Source of the DNA: Gallaecimonas mangrovi
GTDB lineage: Bacteria > Pseudomonadota > Gammaproteobacteria > Enterobacterales > Gallaecimonadaceae
Length of the DNA: 64,000 bases
NCBI RefSeq assembly: GCF_003367375.1
Contig: NZ_CP031416.1
Coordinates: 503,501-567,500 of the forward strand
Reading direction: 5' to 3'
Position 1 is the stretch's first letter. The number at the start of each line of letters is the position of its first letter. The position numbers and the translations under genes were made by a program. The notes beneath the pieces are model-generated. The model did no database searches. It saw only the letters and a program-made list of their open reading frames with translations, and was not told where the DNA came from. Positions 25,256 to 34,184 of the stretch are shown here, piece after piece.

Positions 25256-26710
25256 ATGATTGATTTTACTAATAAACTCTCCACAACCCGCTTTTATGAC
25301 GTCGACAGCGATCAAGTGAATCACGGCCGTAAGCCGGCCTTGTCGCAATACGAAAGTGACCGTGGCCGCATCATCAATTCGGCAGCGGTGCGCCGCTTGC
25401 AACAAAAGACCCAGGTCTTTCCCCTTGAGCGCAACTCGGCGGTACGCAGCCGTTTAACCCACTCCTTGGAAGTGCAGCAAGTTGGCCGCTTTATCGTCCA
25501 AACCATTTTTAAAAAGCTTGGTAAAGATGCCACTGCCAATTACGGCCTGCAGGGCTTAGAGCGCCACTTGGAAAGCTTGGTAGAAATGGCCTGCTTGATG
25601 CACGACATCGGTAATCCGCCCTTTGGGCATTTCGGTGAACAGGCTATCAACGACTGGTTTAAAAAGAACCTTGATAGCAGTTTGCCGACGACCGATGGCA
25701 AACCACTGCTGTTAAGCGGCGCTCTGGTTCGCGACCTTTGCGGCTTTGAAGGTAATGCCCAGGGCATTCGCTTGGTGCATAGCCTTTTGAATTTGAACCT
25801 TACCTTCACCCAAATCGCCGGCATCCTTAAATACACCCGCTGCGGTACCGAGCCTAAGCCCGAGGCGAATTATCTTCAGAAAAAAGTAGGCTTTTATTTC
25901 AGCGAAGCCGCCTTTGTCGGCCAGCTTTGCCAGCATTTGCAAATGGGGGCAGGCTGTCGTCACCCGGTGTCTTACATCATGGAAGCGGCGGACGACATTT
26001 CCTACTGCATTGCAGATTTAGAAGACGCGGTGGAAAAGGGGATTTTAGATCTCGACAAGTTAATTGCCGCCTTTACCGAGGAGTTTCAAAGCCTTTGCGC
26101 TGAATACCGTTTATCGATGGATTGGCCAGAGGCCTATCAGCTGCCCAGCAAATTAGTAAAGGCGCAGAATAAGGCTCAGCGTTTTGATGCCATTGGTACC
26201 GGCCAGTTCTTTATCGACTTTCGGCTGATGGTGCTGCACCCCTTGGTGGACTATGCGGCTGAGCGTTTTATTGAGCATATCGACGCTGTCTATCACGGCC
26301 AATTCAACCAAGCCCTCTTGGAAGACAGCAGCTATGCCCATGCTGTGGCGCAGAGTCTAAAGAATGTCGCTTTTAAATATGCCTTCTGCGACAAGGAAGT
26401 GGAGGCCAGAGAGCTGCAAGGCTACCGGGTTATTGCTGGGCTTTTGGATATTTACCAGCCGTTATTAAGCAAATCTCGCCAGCAATTTGACCGGATCATG
26501 ACCCAGCACAAAGACGCGCCGCTGCTGGAGAAGCGATTATTTAAAAAGTTGTCCGGGAAGCATATCCACGCCTACAACAAAGCGGTTGTTGGCCAAGATG
26601 ATGCTACCGAGTTTTATTATCGCTGCCGGCTTTTACAAGATTACATCAGTGGCATGACCGACCAATTCGCATATGACGAATACCGGGCCTTGATGGTCAG
26701 TGATAAATAG
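25256..26710 (+). CDS. dgt: dGTP triphosphohydrolase
   Basis: A 484-residue HD-domain enzyme that splits dGTP to deoxyguanosine and triphosphate, adjusting dNTP pools. The metal ligands are visible: H69 (RLTHSLEVQQ), H116-D117 (CLMHDIGNPPFGH) and the later Asp in AADDISYCIADLED. The length and the start (R-x-x-D-x-x-R-I-I-N-S-A-A-V-R-R-L) match the E. coli Dgt class (505 aa). A YciI-type gene begins 26 bases after its stop. dGTPases are also used in phage defence, but nothing here shows that role. Confidence 0.92.
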   Translation: MIDFTNKLSTTRFYDVDSDQVNHGRKPALSQYESDRGRIINSAAVRRLQQKTQVFPLERNSAVRSRLTHSLEVQQVGRFIVQTIFKKLGKDATANYGLQGLERHLESLVEMACLMHDIGNPPFGHFGEQAINDWFKKNLDSSLPTTDGKPLLLSGALVRDLCGFEGNAQGIRLVHSLLNLNLTFTQIAGILKYTRCGTEPKPEANYLQKKVGFYFSEAAFVGQLCQHLQMGAGCRHPVSYIMEAADDISYCIADLEDAVEKGILDLDKLIAAFTEEFQSLCAEYRLSMDWPEAYQLPSKLVKAQNKAQRFDAIGTGQFFIDFRLMVLHPLVDYAAERFIEHIDAVYHGQFNQALLEDSSYAHAVAQSLKNVAFKYAFCDKEVEARELQGYRVIAGLLDIYQPLLSKSRQQFDRIMTQHKDAPLLEKRLFKKLSGKHIHAYNKAVVGQDDATEFYYRCRLLQDYISGMTDQFAYDEYRALMVSDK

Positions 26711-26736
26711 CCGCCGCTACTGCTGGAGCTTACCTC

Positions 26737-27024
26737 ATGTTTATTTTATCGCTGACATACCAAAAACCGCTGGCAGAGGTAGACCAGTTTGTTGATGCCC
26801 ATCGCGCTTGGCTAAAAGCGGGTTATAAAAGAGGCTTTGTGCTGGCTTCTGGCCCGAAAAAGCCGCGCGATGGTGGGGTGATCCTCTGCCGGTTAGTAGA
26901 TAGAGAGGCGGTTGAGGCGTTCTACCACAACGACCCTTTTTTTAAAGAAGGTATCGCCCAATATGAGGTGATGGAATTTAGTGCCAATATGGCCGGCCTT
27001 GGCCTGAATGCCTTATTGGACTAA
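26737..27024 (+). CDS. YciI-family protein
   Basis: A 95-residue ferredoxin-like protein of the YciI family, with the conserved D-A-H-R-A-W-L segment (residues 20-26), the A-S-G-P-K loop (37-41) and the NDPFFKEG motif near residues 68-75. The His and Asp of these motifs form the putative active site, and the reaction is not established for the E. coli protein. It is probably co-transcribed with dgt and ends at the terminator at 27086-27115. Confidence 0.85.
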   Translation: MFILSLTYQKPLAEVDQFVDAHRAWLKAGYKRGFVLASGPKKPRDGGVILCRLVDREAVEAFYHNDPFFKEGIAQYEVMEFSANMAGLGLNALLD

Positions 27025-27083
27025 GGGCTAACCTTCGGCTTTGGCCCGCGAAAACAGGCGCTTTATGCCGCCCTTTTTACAAA

Positions 27084-27115
27084 GAAGCCCTGATTGCCAC
27101 GCTCAGGGCTTTTTC
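27084..27115 (+). terminator. Intrinsic terminator after the YciI gene
   Basis: AGCCCTGA (27086-27093) pairs with TCAGGGCT (27103-27110), followed by a T-run. Confidence 0.85.
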
Positions 27116-27203
27116 GTTCTCAAGGGGCCAAAATGCTTTACAACACTAGACAGCACCACGCCATTACCGGACACTGCGCCTTTTCACGGTTGGGAAAGCG
27201 GTT

Positions 27204-27740
27204 ATGGCGTTAGGTGCCACCATCTATAAAGCACAGGTCAATATCAGTGACCTAGAGCGTCATTACTACGGCGACCATGCCTTAACCCTGGCCTGCCATC
27301 CCTCAGAAACCGAGCTGCGGCTGATGGTGCGGTTACTGACTTTTATTGCCTATGCTGATGAAAACCTCTCTTTTACCAAAGGGCTTTCGACCGACGACGA
27401 GCCCGACCTTTGGTTAAAAGCCGCTGATGGCCGTATTTTGCTATGGATTGAGCTGGGTGAGCCCAGCGTAAAACGCATTAAACAGGGCCTGTCTCGCAGC
27501 GAAAGGGTATTGGTATGCAGCTATGGTGCCCGCAGCGCCGAGCAATGGTGGAAGCAGTTTGGCGATGAAATCAAAGGCTTGAAGCGGCTTGAGGTGTTGA
27601 ATCTGGGCTTTGAACAGCTGCCACGCCTAGAAGCGTTTGCCCAGCGTAATATGACCCTGAGCGCGACGTTTATGGAAGGTGCTTGGTTACTGACTGACGG
27701 TGAGCGTTCCGACGAGTTTCATTTTGAACGCTGGCTGTAA
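27204..27740 (+). CDS. yaeQ: YaeQ-family protein
   Basis: A 178-residue YaeQ protein, a PD-(D/E)XK nuclease-like fold of unknown role once studied as an RfaH suppressor. Conserved features are the start MALGATIYKAQVNISDLERHYY, HPSETELRLMVRLLTF (about 31-46), DDEPDLWLK (63-71) and LWIELGEPS (80-88), where E and D residues line the nuclease-like pocket. The ribosome site is weak. It is monocistronic, between two terminators. Confidence 0.92.
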   Translation: MALGATIYKAQVNISDLERHYYGDHALTLACHPSETELRLMVRLLTFIAYADENLSFTKGLSTDDEPDLWLKAADGRILLWIELGEPSVKRIKQGLSRSERVLVCSYGARSAEQWWKQFGDEIKGLKRLEVLNLGFEQLPRLEAFAQRNMTLSATFMEGAWLLTDGERSDEFHFERWL

Positions 27741-27742
27741 TG

Positions 27743-27775
27743 ATAAAAAAGCCCGCCGTAAGGCGGGCTTTTTTA
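27743..27775. terminator. Bidirectional intrinsic terminator
   Basis: A GCCCGCC / GGCGGGC hairpin with A- and T-runs between yaeQ and the converging heme receptor gene. Confidence 0.9.
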
Positions 27776-27788
27776 TCGCTCAAAACAG

Positions 27789-29978
27789 TTAAAAGCTGAG
27801 CTTAAAATTCACCCTAACGTTGCGGCCGGGTTGGCTATAACGGTCAAGGTTGGTACTGCTGTCGCTGAGGGTGCGAATTTGGTTCCAAAGCCAGTATTTT
27901 TTGTCCAACAGGTTAAAGACACCCACTGACAACTTCAGGTTAGCCATCGGTTTGTAGTAAGCCGTGGTATCGAGCACCGTAAAGCTGGGGGTGGCCAGCC
28001 ACTGGCTGCTGCTGGTGATGTCGCTTTGGCGTTTAGCGGCGGTCCAGGTGGCGTGTAGGCTGCTACCCCAATCACTGCCGGGAGCGTCGTATTGTACGCC
28101 CGCCACTATGGTCATCGGTGAGATACTGTCTAGCGGCATGTTCTTGGTAACGTTGCCACTGGCATCTTCATAACTGCTGTAGCTGCCATCGGCGTAGGCA
28201 GCCGATGCACTTAGCACAATGCCACGGGTTAACTGACTGCTCAGCACCGATGCCAATTCCAGCTCGCCACTGAGCTCCACCCCTTTAATTTCCACACCGT
28301 TGAGGTTCACAGTTGTAAATTCCCCAGTGGGATATTCAGTGCTGGCACCCAATGAATATTGCTGCTGGATGAAATTGCGGTATTTATTGTCGTAGACCGC
28401 CAGTTGCGCATAGCCGTAGCGCCCAGCCATGCGCAGCCCTAGCTCGGCGAAGGTGCTTTCTTCCGGTTTGAGATTAGGGTTGGGTTTGATGAGGTAGCCA
28501 TAGCTATAGCTGCCAAAACTGCCGGAATGCTCGTAGTAGTAGTAGAGGTTTTCAAAGCTCGGTGCCCGAAAGCCGCTGCCATAACGGGCGTACAGCGAAT
28601 AGACATCGGTCAGCGCCCAGTTCATGCCAAGCTGCGCTGTTAACTTATTGCTTTTATTGGTGCCCCAGTCGGTGGTGACATACTGATCGGCGTCGGCATT
28701 GTAGCGGTAGTTGTCGTAACGCAACGCCGGTAGCAGGGTGAAGCTGTCCGTTAGCTGCCAGCTGTCAGACAGATACAAGCCGTAATTATCGCCGGTGGCG
28801 TTGGGTGAAAAACGGCTGGTGGTGGTAGTGCCCGAGGCGGTTTCGTGCACCAGATTTTGGTATTTTTGGTAGCGGTAGTTAAGGCCGTAACTCAGCAGAT
28901 GGTTGCCAAGCTGTTTGCTTAAATCGACTTTCCCTTGCCAGCCTTTTTGCGCATACAAGCGGTTGTATTGGTTGCTGCTAGACGGATTAAGGGTATAGCT
29001 CTTGGTGCGGGTCTTTTGGTAATCAACTTGCCATTGCAGTTGGTCGTAAAAGGCGGTTGCCGAGGTACTGACCTGGTAAAGGCCTAAATGGTTGCGGGTA
29101 ACATCATCTTGCTGAATTTCTGGTTCGTCTGAGCTGCTTTCGGAATAAAGGTCGAAGTCTGACTGGTACTCATAGTGTTCGGCGGTTACACCGAACGCAT
29201 TTTGGCTGTTGGCATACCAGATAAGTTTGCCTAGCACGTTGTCAGACTGGGTATCACCGGGGTCAACGGCGCCGCGGCTTGAGCCACTGATATCACTGCC
29301 GCCACCGTGATTTTCTGTTTCTTGGCCATCGCGGTGGGTATAAATAAGCAACGACTCCACCGCGCCAGTGCGGTTGGCTAGGGTGCCACTTTCGGTGTAT
29401 TGCTCCGAGTCGCTGCGATAACCGCCTTCCAGGCCGAGGTAGCTGTCGTTACCGTTGCTATCAAGAAAGTCCGCCGGATCTTTGGTTTTAAATGCCACCA
29501 CACCCCCTAATGCACCGGAGCCCGCGCTAACATCGCCGCCTTTGACAATTTGCATTTGCGATAGCGCGTCAACATCCAAGGTGTTGCGGCCGGCATTTAA
29601 GTAGGTGCTTGAGGTTGGGGTATAGGTGTCGGCCATTTCCACGCCGTCTACCAGCACTTTGACCCTATCTCCATCCAAGCCACGAATATTGATGGTGCCA
29701 ATACCACCGCCACCGCGACTGTTGGGGGTAACGGTTACGCCTGGCTCATAACGCAATACATCACTTAAGTCGGTACTTAGGGTGCGGCTTATTTGCTGGG
29801 CGTTGATGGTGGTAACGGCAGTGTCGGGCTTGGCAAGCTGTGCCTTTTGTCCTTGCACCAAAATGTGTTCCAGACCATCGCTTGTCTGGGGGGCTTGGTT
29901 GCTGGCCTGTTCGGTAGCCAAGGCTTGGCTGACGGCTAAACTCAGCGCGAAGAGTGCAAACCGTGGGGGGACTTTCAT
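27789..29978 (-). CDS. TonB-dependent heme/hemoglobin receptor
   Basis: A 729-residue outer-membrane receptor. A signal peptide (about residues 1-22) precedes the plug (DVLRYEPGVTVTPNSRGGGGIGTINIRG) and a 22-strand barrel ending in F. The barrel holds both marks of heme receptors, FRAPSFENLY and PNPNLKPEES, in the right order. Two Fur boxes lie upstream, so it should be induced by iron starvation. The start at 29978 has AGGGA 10 bases upstream, while 29987 has it too close. The heme ABC transporter is about 9 kb away. Ligand could be free heme or a heme protein. Confidence 0.9.
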   Translation of the reverse strand: MKVPPRFALFALSLAVSQALATEQASNQAPQTSDGLEHILVQGQKAQLAKPDTAVTTINAQQISRTLSTDLSDVLRYEPGVTVTPNSRGGGGIGTINIRGLDGDRVKVLVDGVEMADTYTPTSSTYLNAGRNTLDVDALSQMQIVKGGDVSAGSGALGGVVAFKTKDPADFLDSNGNDSYLGLEGGYRSDSEQYTESGTLANRTGAVESLLIYTHRDGQETENHGGGSDISGSSRGAVDPGDTQSDNVLGKLIWYANSQNAFGVTAEHYEYQSDFDLYSESSSDEPEIQQDDVTRNHLGLYQVSTSATAFYDQLQWQVDYQKTRTKSYTLNPSSSNQYNRLYAQKGWQGKVDLSKQLGNHLLSYGLNYRYQKYQNLVHETASGTTTTSRFSPNATGDNYGLYLSDSWQLTDSFTLLPALRYDNYRYNADADQYVTTDWGTNKSNKLTAQLGMNWALTDVYSLYARYGSGFRAPSFENLYYYYEHSGSFGSYSYGYLIKPNPNLKPEESTFAELGLRMAGRYGYAQLAVYDNKYRNFIQQQYSLGASTEYPTGEFTTVNLNGVEIKGVELSGELELASVLSSQLTRGIVLSASAAYADGSYSSYEDASGNVTKNMPLDSISPMTIVAGVQYDAPGSDWGSSLHATWTAAKRQSDITSSSQWLATPSFTVLDTTAYYKPMANLKLSVGVFNLLDKKYWLWNQIRTLSDSSTNLDRYSQPGRNVRVNFKLSF

Positions 29979-30032
29979 TGCGTGCATTTCCCTGTATTTG
30001 GCAAAGTGCAGGCAAGATTACCAATTATTAAA

Positions 30033-30064
30033 TGAGAATCAATATCATTTAATAATTATTCTCA
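30033..30064. promoter_or_regulatory. Two Fur boxes upstream of the heme receptor
   Basis: TGAGAATCAATATCA (30033-30047) and TAATAATTATTCTCA (30050-30064) each match the 7-1-7 Fur consensus TGATAATnATTATCA with a few mismatches. Together they cover the receptor promoter, 55-86 bases from its start. Confidence 0.8.
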
Positions 30065-30104
30065 TTTGTTATCCCAGTATGGGCTGTTTGTCTTCTTCTG
30101 GTCA

Positions 30105-30134
30105 CAAAAAAGCCCTGCTTTTGACAGGGCTCTT
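30105..30134 (-). terminator. Intrinsic terminator after the DUF2750 gene
   Basis: An AGCCCTG / CAGGGCT stem is followed on the minus strand by six T. Confidence 0.85.
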
Positions 30135-30156
30135 GGGATGCATGCTAAACAGCCGC

Positions 30157-30504
30157 TTATTGCTGGGCCAGCAACGACTCGGCCAAGTCGCCAGGTTCGA
30201 CTTCCAGGCCTTCAAGGTCGTCGTTCCAGTCGGGGCCAACCAAAATGTCGTCTTCAGCAAGGTTTGGCAGCCACAGTTCAACAAAGTCTGCCAAGCTGAC
30301 ACGTTCTGCTTGGTAGTCATCCCATTGCTCCACACAATGGCGCTGGGCTTCGGCCTTGGAAGACCAGAACGGCATAACTTCGGTGTCTTCAAATTCCGCA
30401 GAGTCGCAGATCACCCAGCCTTCTTCGCAGCTCAGGCTCCACAGTTCGCCTGTTTCCTGAATGCGGGCAAGGAAGGTGTCGTAGCTTTTTTGCCATTGGG
30501 TCAT
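30157..30504 (-). CDS. DUF2750-family protein
   Basis: A 115-residue acidic cytosolic protein. The pattern GELWSLSCEEGWVICDSAE, MPFWSSKAEAQRHCVEQWDDYQAERVSLADFVELWLPNL and DDILVGPDW matches DUF2750, a small family of unknown function often linked to SMI1-like folds. A ribosome site (AGCTCCC complement, GGGAGC) precedes the ATG. It is flanked by terminators on both sides and stands alone. Confidence 0.85.
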   Translation of the reverse strand: MTQWQKSYDTFLARIQETGELWSLSCEEGWVICDSAEFEDTEVMPFWSSKAEAQRHCVEQWDDYQAERVSLADFVELWLPNLAEDDILVGPDWNDDLEGLEVEPGDLAESLLAQQ

Positions 30505-30631
30505 GGGAGCTGATCCTTTAATGGTGGGACCGCGACATTATCACCTTTATTTGCCGGCCGCGCCCGATTATTTTACGGCCACTCTCTGGCAGCAAGGCTC
30601 TGCGCCACCCAAAAAGATAAAGAACAGCTGC

Positions 30632-30660
30632 AAAAAAACCGGAACAGGGTTCCGGTTTTT
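30632..30660 (-). terminator. Intrinsic terminator after the COG4315 gene
   Basis: A CCGGAAC-AGG-GTTCCGG hairpin with a T-run on the minus strand, and also on the plus strand. Confidence 0.88.
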
Positions 30661-30677
30661 GATGCATAAAGCCAGGT

Positions 30678-31052
30678 TTAAGGGTGAACCAAGTGCCATT
30701 TACCACCCTTGCCGTCACCACTGACATCACCAGGCTTTTTGTCTTTTACCCAGTAATAAAGTGGCCAACCTTTATAAGCCCACTGCATAGAGCCGTCTTG
30801 GCGTTTGATAACGCTGTAATCACCCTCAGCCATAGCGCCCGCTTTGGCCATTAACGGTGGCCATTTTTCGGCGCACTTACCGTTACAGTTGCTGATGCCT
30901 TTTTTATCTTTATCAAAGGTATAGAGTGTCATTCCCTTGGCGTCAGTCAACACTTTACCTTTGGCTGAGTCATGGGTCATAACCGGCACGGCGGCCATGG
31001 CCAGCATCGGGGATAAGACCAGGGTTGCGGCCAGTGTGGTTAGCAGTTTCAT
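30678..31052 (-). CDS. Secreted COG4315-type protein (YxFxxD repeat)
   Basis: A 124-residue exported protein. The signal peptide ends A-M-A at about residue 20 with no lipobox. The core has the family marks GMTLYTFDKD (Y-x-F-x-x-D), SNCNGKCAEKWPP with a likely disulfide, and AYKGWPLYYWVKDKKPGDVSG. Family members (PF03640) are small periplasmic or surface proteins of unknown role. AAGGAGAT precedes the ATG at 31052. It diverges from an SDR gene. Confidence 0.87.
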   Translation of the reverse strand: MKLLTTLAATLVLSPMLAMAAVPVMTHDSAKGKVLTDAKGMTLYTFDKDKKGISNCNGKCAEKWPPLMAKAGAMAEGDYSVIKRQDGSMQWAYKGWPLYYWVKDKKPGDVSGDGKGGKWHLVHP

Positions 31053-31398
31053 ACCATCTCCTTGTGGTGGACGACATAGTCCAACGCGATTGCATTGTGC
31101 TGTCGGCAAGCTATACGGCAAGGTTGCAGAAAATGGATGACAACCAGCCCTACCAGGGGCATTTAAGTGCGCTTTTTGATGAAAATAAGCGGCGATAATC
31201 GCCTATTAAAAGCGATATTTTTCAAATAACTAGTTTCTTCCTGTCTGATTTTTAAACACATTGACTGTTGCGCTGCCATTTTATCTTTCCCTGTTGGCGA
31301 TGATTACGGCACTGGCAATTTAGTCTTGTAATTGGCGAAATAATAATTGCTGTAGGCTGGTCGCGTTGATGAAAAACCTCACACACGCGGAGATAAAA
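31053..31398. other. 346-bp divergent gap with no recognised gene
   Basis: The gap lies between the COG4315 gene (-) and the SDR gene (+). It is AT-rich after 31190 and holds a small GGCGA/TCGCC hairpin (31191-31203). TTGACT at 31262 with TATCTT 15 bp later is a weak promoter candidate. I see no conserved open frame. Confidence 0.45.
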
Positions 31399-32157
31399 AT
31401 GATTGATTATCAACTCAGTAATAAAAAAGCCATGGTGACCGGCGGCGCTTCGGGTATTGGTCTGGCTTGTGCTGAGGCGCTGGCGGCCAGCGGCGCCGCT
31501 ATTGCCCTTTGGGACCTCTCTCAAGACGCCCTTGATACTGCTAAAGCGAAATTGGCTCAATACGATGTGCCCTGTATTACCGTCATTGCTGATGTCAGCG
31601 ATCCGGCGTCTGTGGATGCTGCCATGCAAGCGACTGTTGCGGGGCTGGGTGGCCTCGACATCGCCGTGAACAATGCCGGTATTGGTGGCGCTGCTGCCAA
31701 GTCTGGTGATTACCCCATCGACAGCTGGGATAAGGTGATCGCCGTTAACCTCAGTGGGGTTTTCTATTGCCAGCGCGCAGCCCTGCAAGTGATGACCAAG
31801 CAAAAATCCGGCAGCATCATCAATATGGCGTCGGTGTTGGGGCAAGTAGGTATTGCCTTGTCGTCGGCTTACGTTGCCGCAAAACACGGCGTGGTAGGGA
31901 TGACCAAGTCCGCCGCATTAGAACATGCCGAAGATGGCGTGCGCATTAACTCGGTGGGGCCGGCATTTATTCATACGCCACTGGTGGATAAAACCCTGTC
32001 GCCAGAGGCGCAAGACTTTTTGGCGAGCAAGCATGCCATGGGCCGGCTTGGCCAACCGCAAGAAATTGGCCAGTTGGTGGCTTGGTTGGCCAGTGACGCC
32101 GCCTCGTTTGCAACCGGTACTTATTACGCTGTTGATGGCGGCTATCTCGCCAGCTAA
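31399..32157 (+). CDS. SDR-family oxidoreductase
   Basis: A 252-residue classical short-chain dehydrogenase. The cofactor motif TGGASGIG is at residues 14-21, NNAG at 91-94, and the catalytic S145, Y158 and K162 (SAYVAAK) are all present. The C-terminal YYAVDGGYLAS is typical of this family. GGAGA precedes the ATG at 31399. Substrate unknown. The LysR gene converges on it with a 4-base overlap. Confidence 0.88.
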   Translation: MIDYQLSNKKAMVTGGASGIGLACAEALAASGAAIALWDLSQDALDTAKAKLAQYDVPCITVIADVSDPASVDAAMQATVAGLGGLDIAVNNAGIGGAAAKSGDYPIDSWDKVIAVNLSGVFYCQRAALQVMTKQKSGSIINMASVLGQVGIALSSAYVAAKHGVVGMTKSAALEHAEDGVRINSVGPAFIHTPLVDKTLSPEAQDFLASKHAMGRLGQPQEIGQLVAWLASDAASFATGTYYAVDGGYLAS

Positions 32158-33056
32158 ATAACCACCTCCGACGCTTGCAACAGTGCCGCTAACCAATCCA
32201 CAAAGTGCTTTACCCTGCTACTGTGATGGCGTTTTTGCGGGTACAAGATGGCTAGCGGCATGGCGTTGGGGGGAAAGTCGGCCAGCACTTCGGTGAGCTG
32301 GCCGTTTTGGATCTGCGCTTTCACGTCGTAAAGGGGCGCTTGCACTAAACCAAACCCTGCCAAGGCTGCCGCCATGTAGGCGTCAGCGCCGTTAGTCACT
32401 AACGGATGCGCCAGCATCACCTCTTCATATTTGCCATTTACCTTAAATTCCAAGGCTTCAATACGGCCGCTTGAGGGCAGGGCATAACCCACCATTTGCT
32501 GCCCAGCCAAGGCTTTGGGGTGCTGTGGCGTGCCAAATTGGGCTAAATAGGCGGGGCTTGCCAGGGTAACCAGCGGCATTTTCCCGAGCCGTTTGGCAAT
32601 CAGGCTGCTGTCTTGCAGCTCGCCCGCCCGCAGCACTGCATCAACGCCTTCTTTAACAAGGTCGATGGGTTTATCGGAAATGCTCAAATGCAATTGGATG
32701 TCGGGATAGCGCTGATGAAAGTCACTGAGGGCTGGCACCACCACTAGCCTTGCCAGGCGGCTGGGTAAATCAATACGCAATAAGCCCCCCACGCTTTCTT
32801 GAGGCCCGAACAGGTTTTCCAGTTCATCCCACTCTGCCAGCAGTTGCCGCGCCTTGGCCAAAAACAACTCGCCTTCGTTAGTCAGGCTGACCTGCCGGGT
32901 GGTACGCAGCAGTAGCTGGGTTTGAATTTGCCCTTCCAGGCGCTGAATAGCTTGTGTCACCGTCGAGCGCGGCAAGTTTAAGCTGGCGGCCGCCTGGGTA
33001 AAACTGCGGCTTTCACTGACCCGCTGAAAAATGGCTAAGGTACGCAGTCTGTCCAT
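32154..33056 (-). CDS. LysR-family transcriptional regulator
   Basis: A 300-residue LysR regulator. The winged helix lies at residues 1-60 (TLAIFQRVSESRSFTQAAASLNLPRSTVTQAIQRLEGQIQTQLLLR), and the two-lobe effector domain follows (about 88-295). It resembles the CrgA/DsdC-like group that often controls an adjacent oxidoreductase. It diverges from an aldo/keto reductase gene, with 96 bases between starts, and that gene is the likely target. The ATG at 33056 was preferred to a TTG further up. Confidence 0.9.
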   Translation of the reverse strand: MDRLRTLAIFQRVSESRSFTQAAASLNLPRSTVTQAIQRLEGQIQTQLLLRTTRQVSLTNEGELFLAKARQLLAEWDELENLFGPQESVGGLLRIDLPSRLARLVVVPALSDFHQRYPDIQLHLSISDKPIDLVKEGVDAVLRAGELQDSSLIAKRLGKMPLVTLASPAYLAQFGTPQHPKALAGQQMVGYALPSSGRIEALEFKVNGKYEEVMLAHPLVTNGADAYMAAALAGFGLVQAPLYDVKAQIQNGQLTEVLADFPPNAMPLAILYPQKRHHSSRVKHFVDWLAALLQASEVVI

Positions 33057-33152
33057 ATTGTTCGTAAATCCCAAACAGTAAAACTGTATTGAGTGTATTT
33101 ATCGTGAAGCCAAAAACAAAGATGCTGTGGTTAATCAGCAGTGGAGGTTGAG

Positions 33153-34142
33153 ATGAAAACACGTCAATTAGGGCAAAATGGCCCACAGGTGAGCGCTCTG
33201 GCACTGGGCTGCATGGGAATGAGTGAGTTTTATGGAAGCCGCGATGATGGCGAGTCACTGGCAACCTTGGATCTTGCCTTGGAAAAAGGCCTGAATTTTT
33301 GGGACACCGCCGATATTTACGGCCCACACAACAACGAAAAGTTACTGGCGACCGCCCTAAAAGGCCGCCGTGACCAGGTTTTTTTAGCCAGCAAATTTGG
33401 CATTGTGCGTGACGCCAATGACGCTAAAAAAAGAGGCGTTAACGGTCGTCCTGAGTACGTTAAAAGCGCCATTGAAGGCAGCCTTAAACGCCTGGGCACT
33501 GAGCATCTGGACCTTTACTATCAGCACCGCATGGACCCAGATGTCCCGGTAGAAGAAACTGTCGGCGCCATGGCGGACTTGGTCAAAGAAGGCAAGGTGC
33601 GCTTTTTGGGGTTAAGCGAAGTGGATGCCCAAACCCTGGCCCGAGCCCACAAGGAGCACCCCATTAGCGCCGTGCAAAGTGAATATTCTTTGTGGACCCG
33701 CGACCCGGAAAAATCGGTATTGGCGAGCTGCCAACAGCTTGGGGTGGCCTTTGTGGCATACAGCCCCTTGGGCCGCGGCTTCTTAAGTGGCGCCATTCGT
33801 AGTATTGACGATTTTGAAGCCGACGATTTTCGCCGTTTTAACCCGCGTTTTCAGGGCGAGAATTTTCAGCGTAACCTCGCGTTGGTGGATGCGGTCAATG
33901 ATTTGGCTAAAGACAAAGGGGTTACCCCGAGTCAGCTGGCTTTAGCGTGGCTACTGGCTAAGGCCGAACACGTTATTCCGCTGTTCGGTACCAAAAAACG
34001 CCGTTATTTGTTGGATAACATTCAAGCGCTTGATGTCAGCCTCAGCCCGCAGGAGTTAGCAGCCATTGATGAGGTGTTTCCTGCTTCCGCCGTTGCTGGC
34101 AGCCGCTACAGTGCAGAGGTAATGAAGTTACTGCCACAATAA
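33153..34142 (+). CDS. Aldo/keto reductase
   Basis: A 329-residue NADPH-dependent reductase with a TIM-barrel fold. The catalytic tetrad is D51, Y56, K81 and H125 ([22 protein letters not shown]). [11 protein letters not shown] and the C-terminal cofactor motif ([18 protein letters not shown]) fit the AKR11/AKR13 groups. GGAGG lies 6 bases before the ATG at 33153. It probably reduces reactive aldehydes and is paired with a divergent LysR regulator. Confidence 0.9.
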   Translation: MKTRQLGQNGPQVSALALGCMGMSEFYGSRDDGESLATLDLALEKGLNFWDTADIYGPHNNEKLLATALKGRRDQVFLASKFGIVRDANDAKKRGVNGRPEYVKSAIEGSLKRLGTEHLDLYYQHRMDPDVPVEETVGAMADLVKEGKVRFLGLSEVDAQTLARAHKEHPISAVQSEYSLWTRDPEKSVLASCQQLGVAFVAYSPLGRGFLSGAIRSIDDFEADDFRRFNPRFQGENFQRNLALVDAVNDLAKDKGVTPSQLALAWLLAKAEHVIPLFGTKKRRYLLDNIQALDVSLSPQELAAIDEVFPASAVAGSRYSAEVMKLLPQ

Positions 34143-34152
34143 CGGTAAGCCC

Positions 34153-34184
34153 AAAAGGCCAGCGGGTTATGAGCTGGCCTTTTT
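34153..34184. terminator. Bidirectional intrinsic terminator
   Basis: A GGCCAGC / GCTGGCC stem with A- and T-runs between the aldo/keto reductase gene and the converging diguanylate cyclase gene, whose stop it overlaps. Confidence 0.85.

Noticed and set aside
25256-26710. dGTPase as part of an anti-phage defence island
   Set aside because: It matches the housekeeping Dgt class and its neighbours (YciI-like, YaeQ, a small hypothetical) are ordinary.
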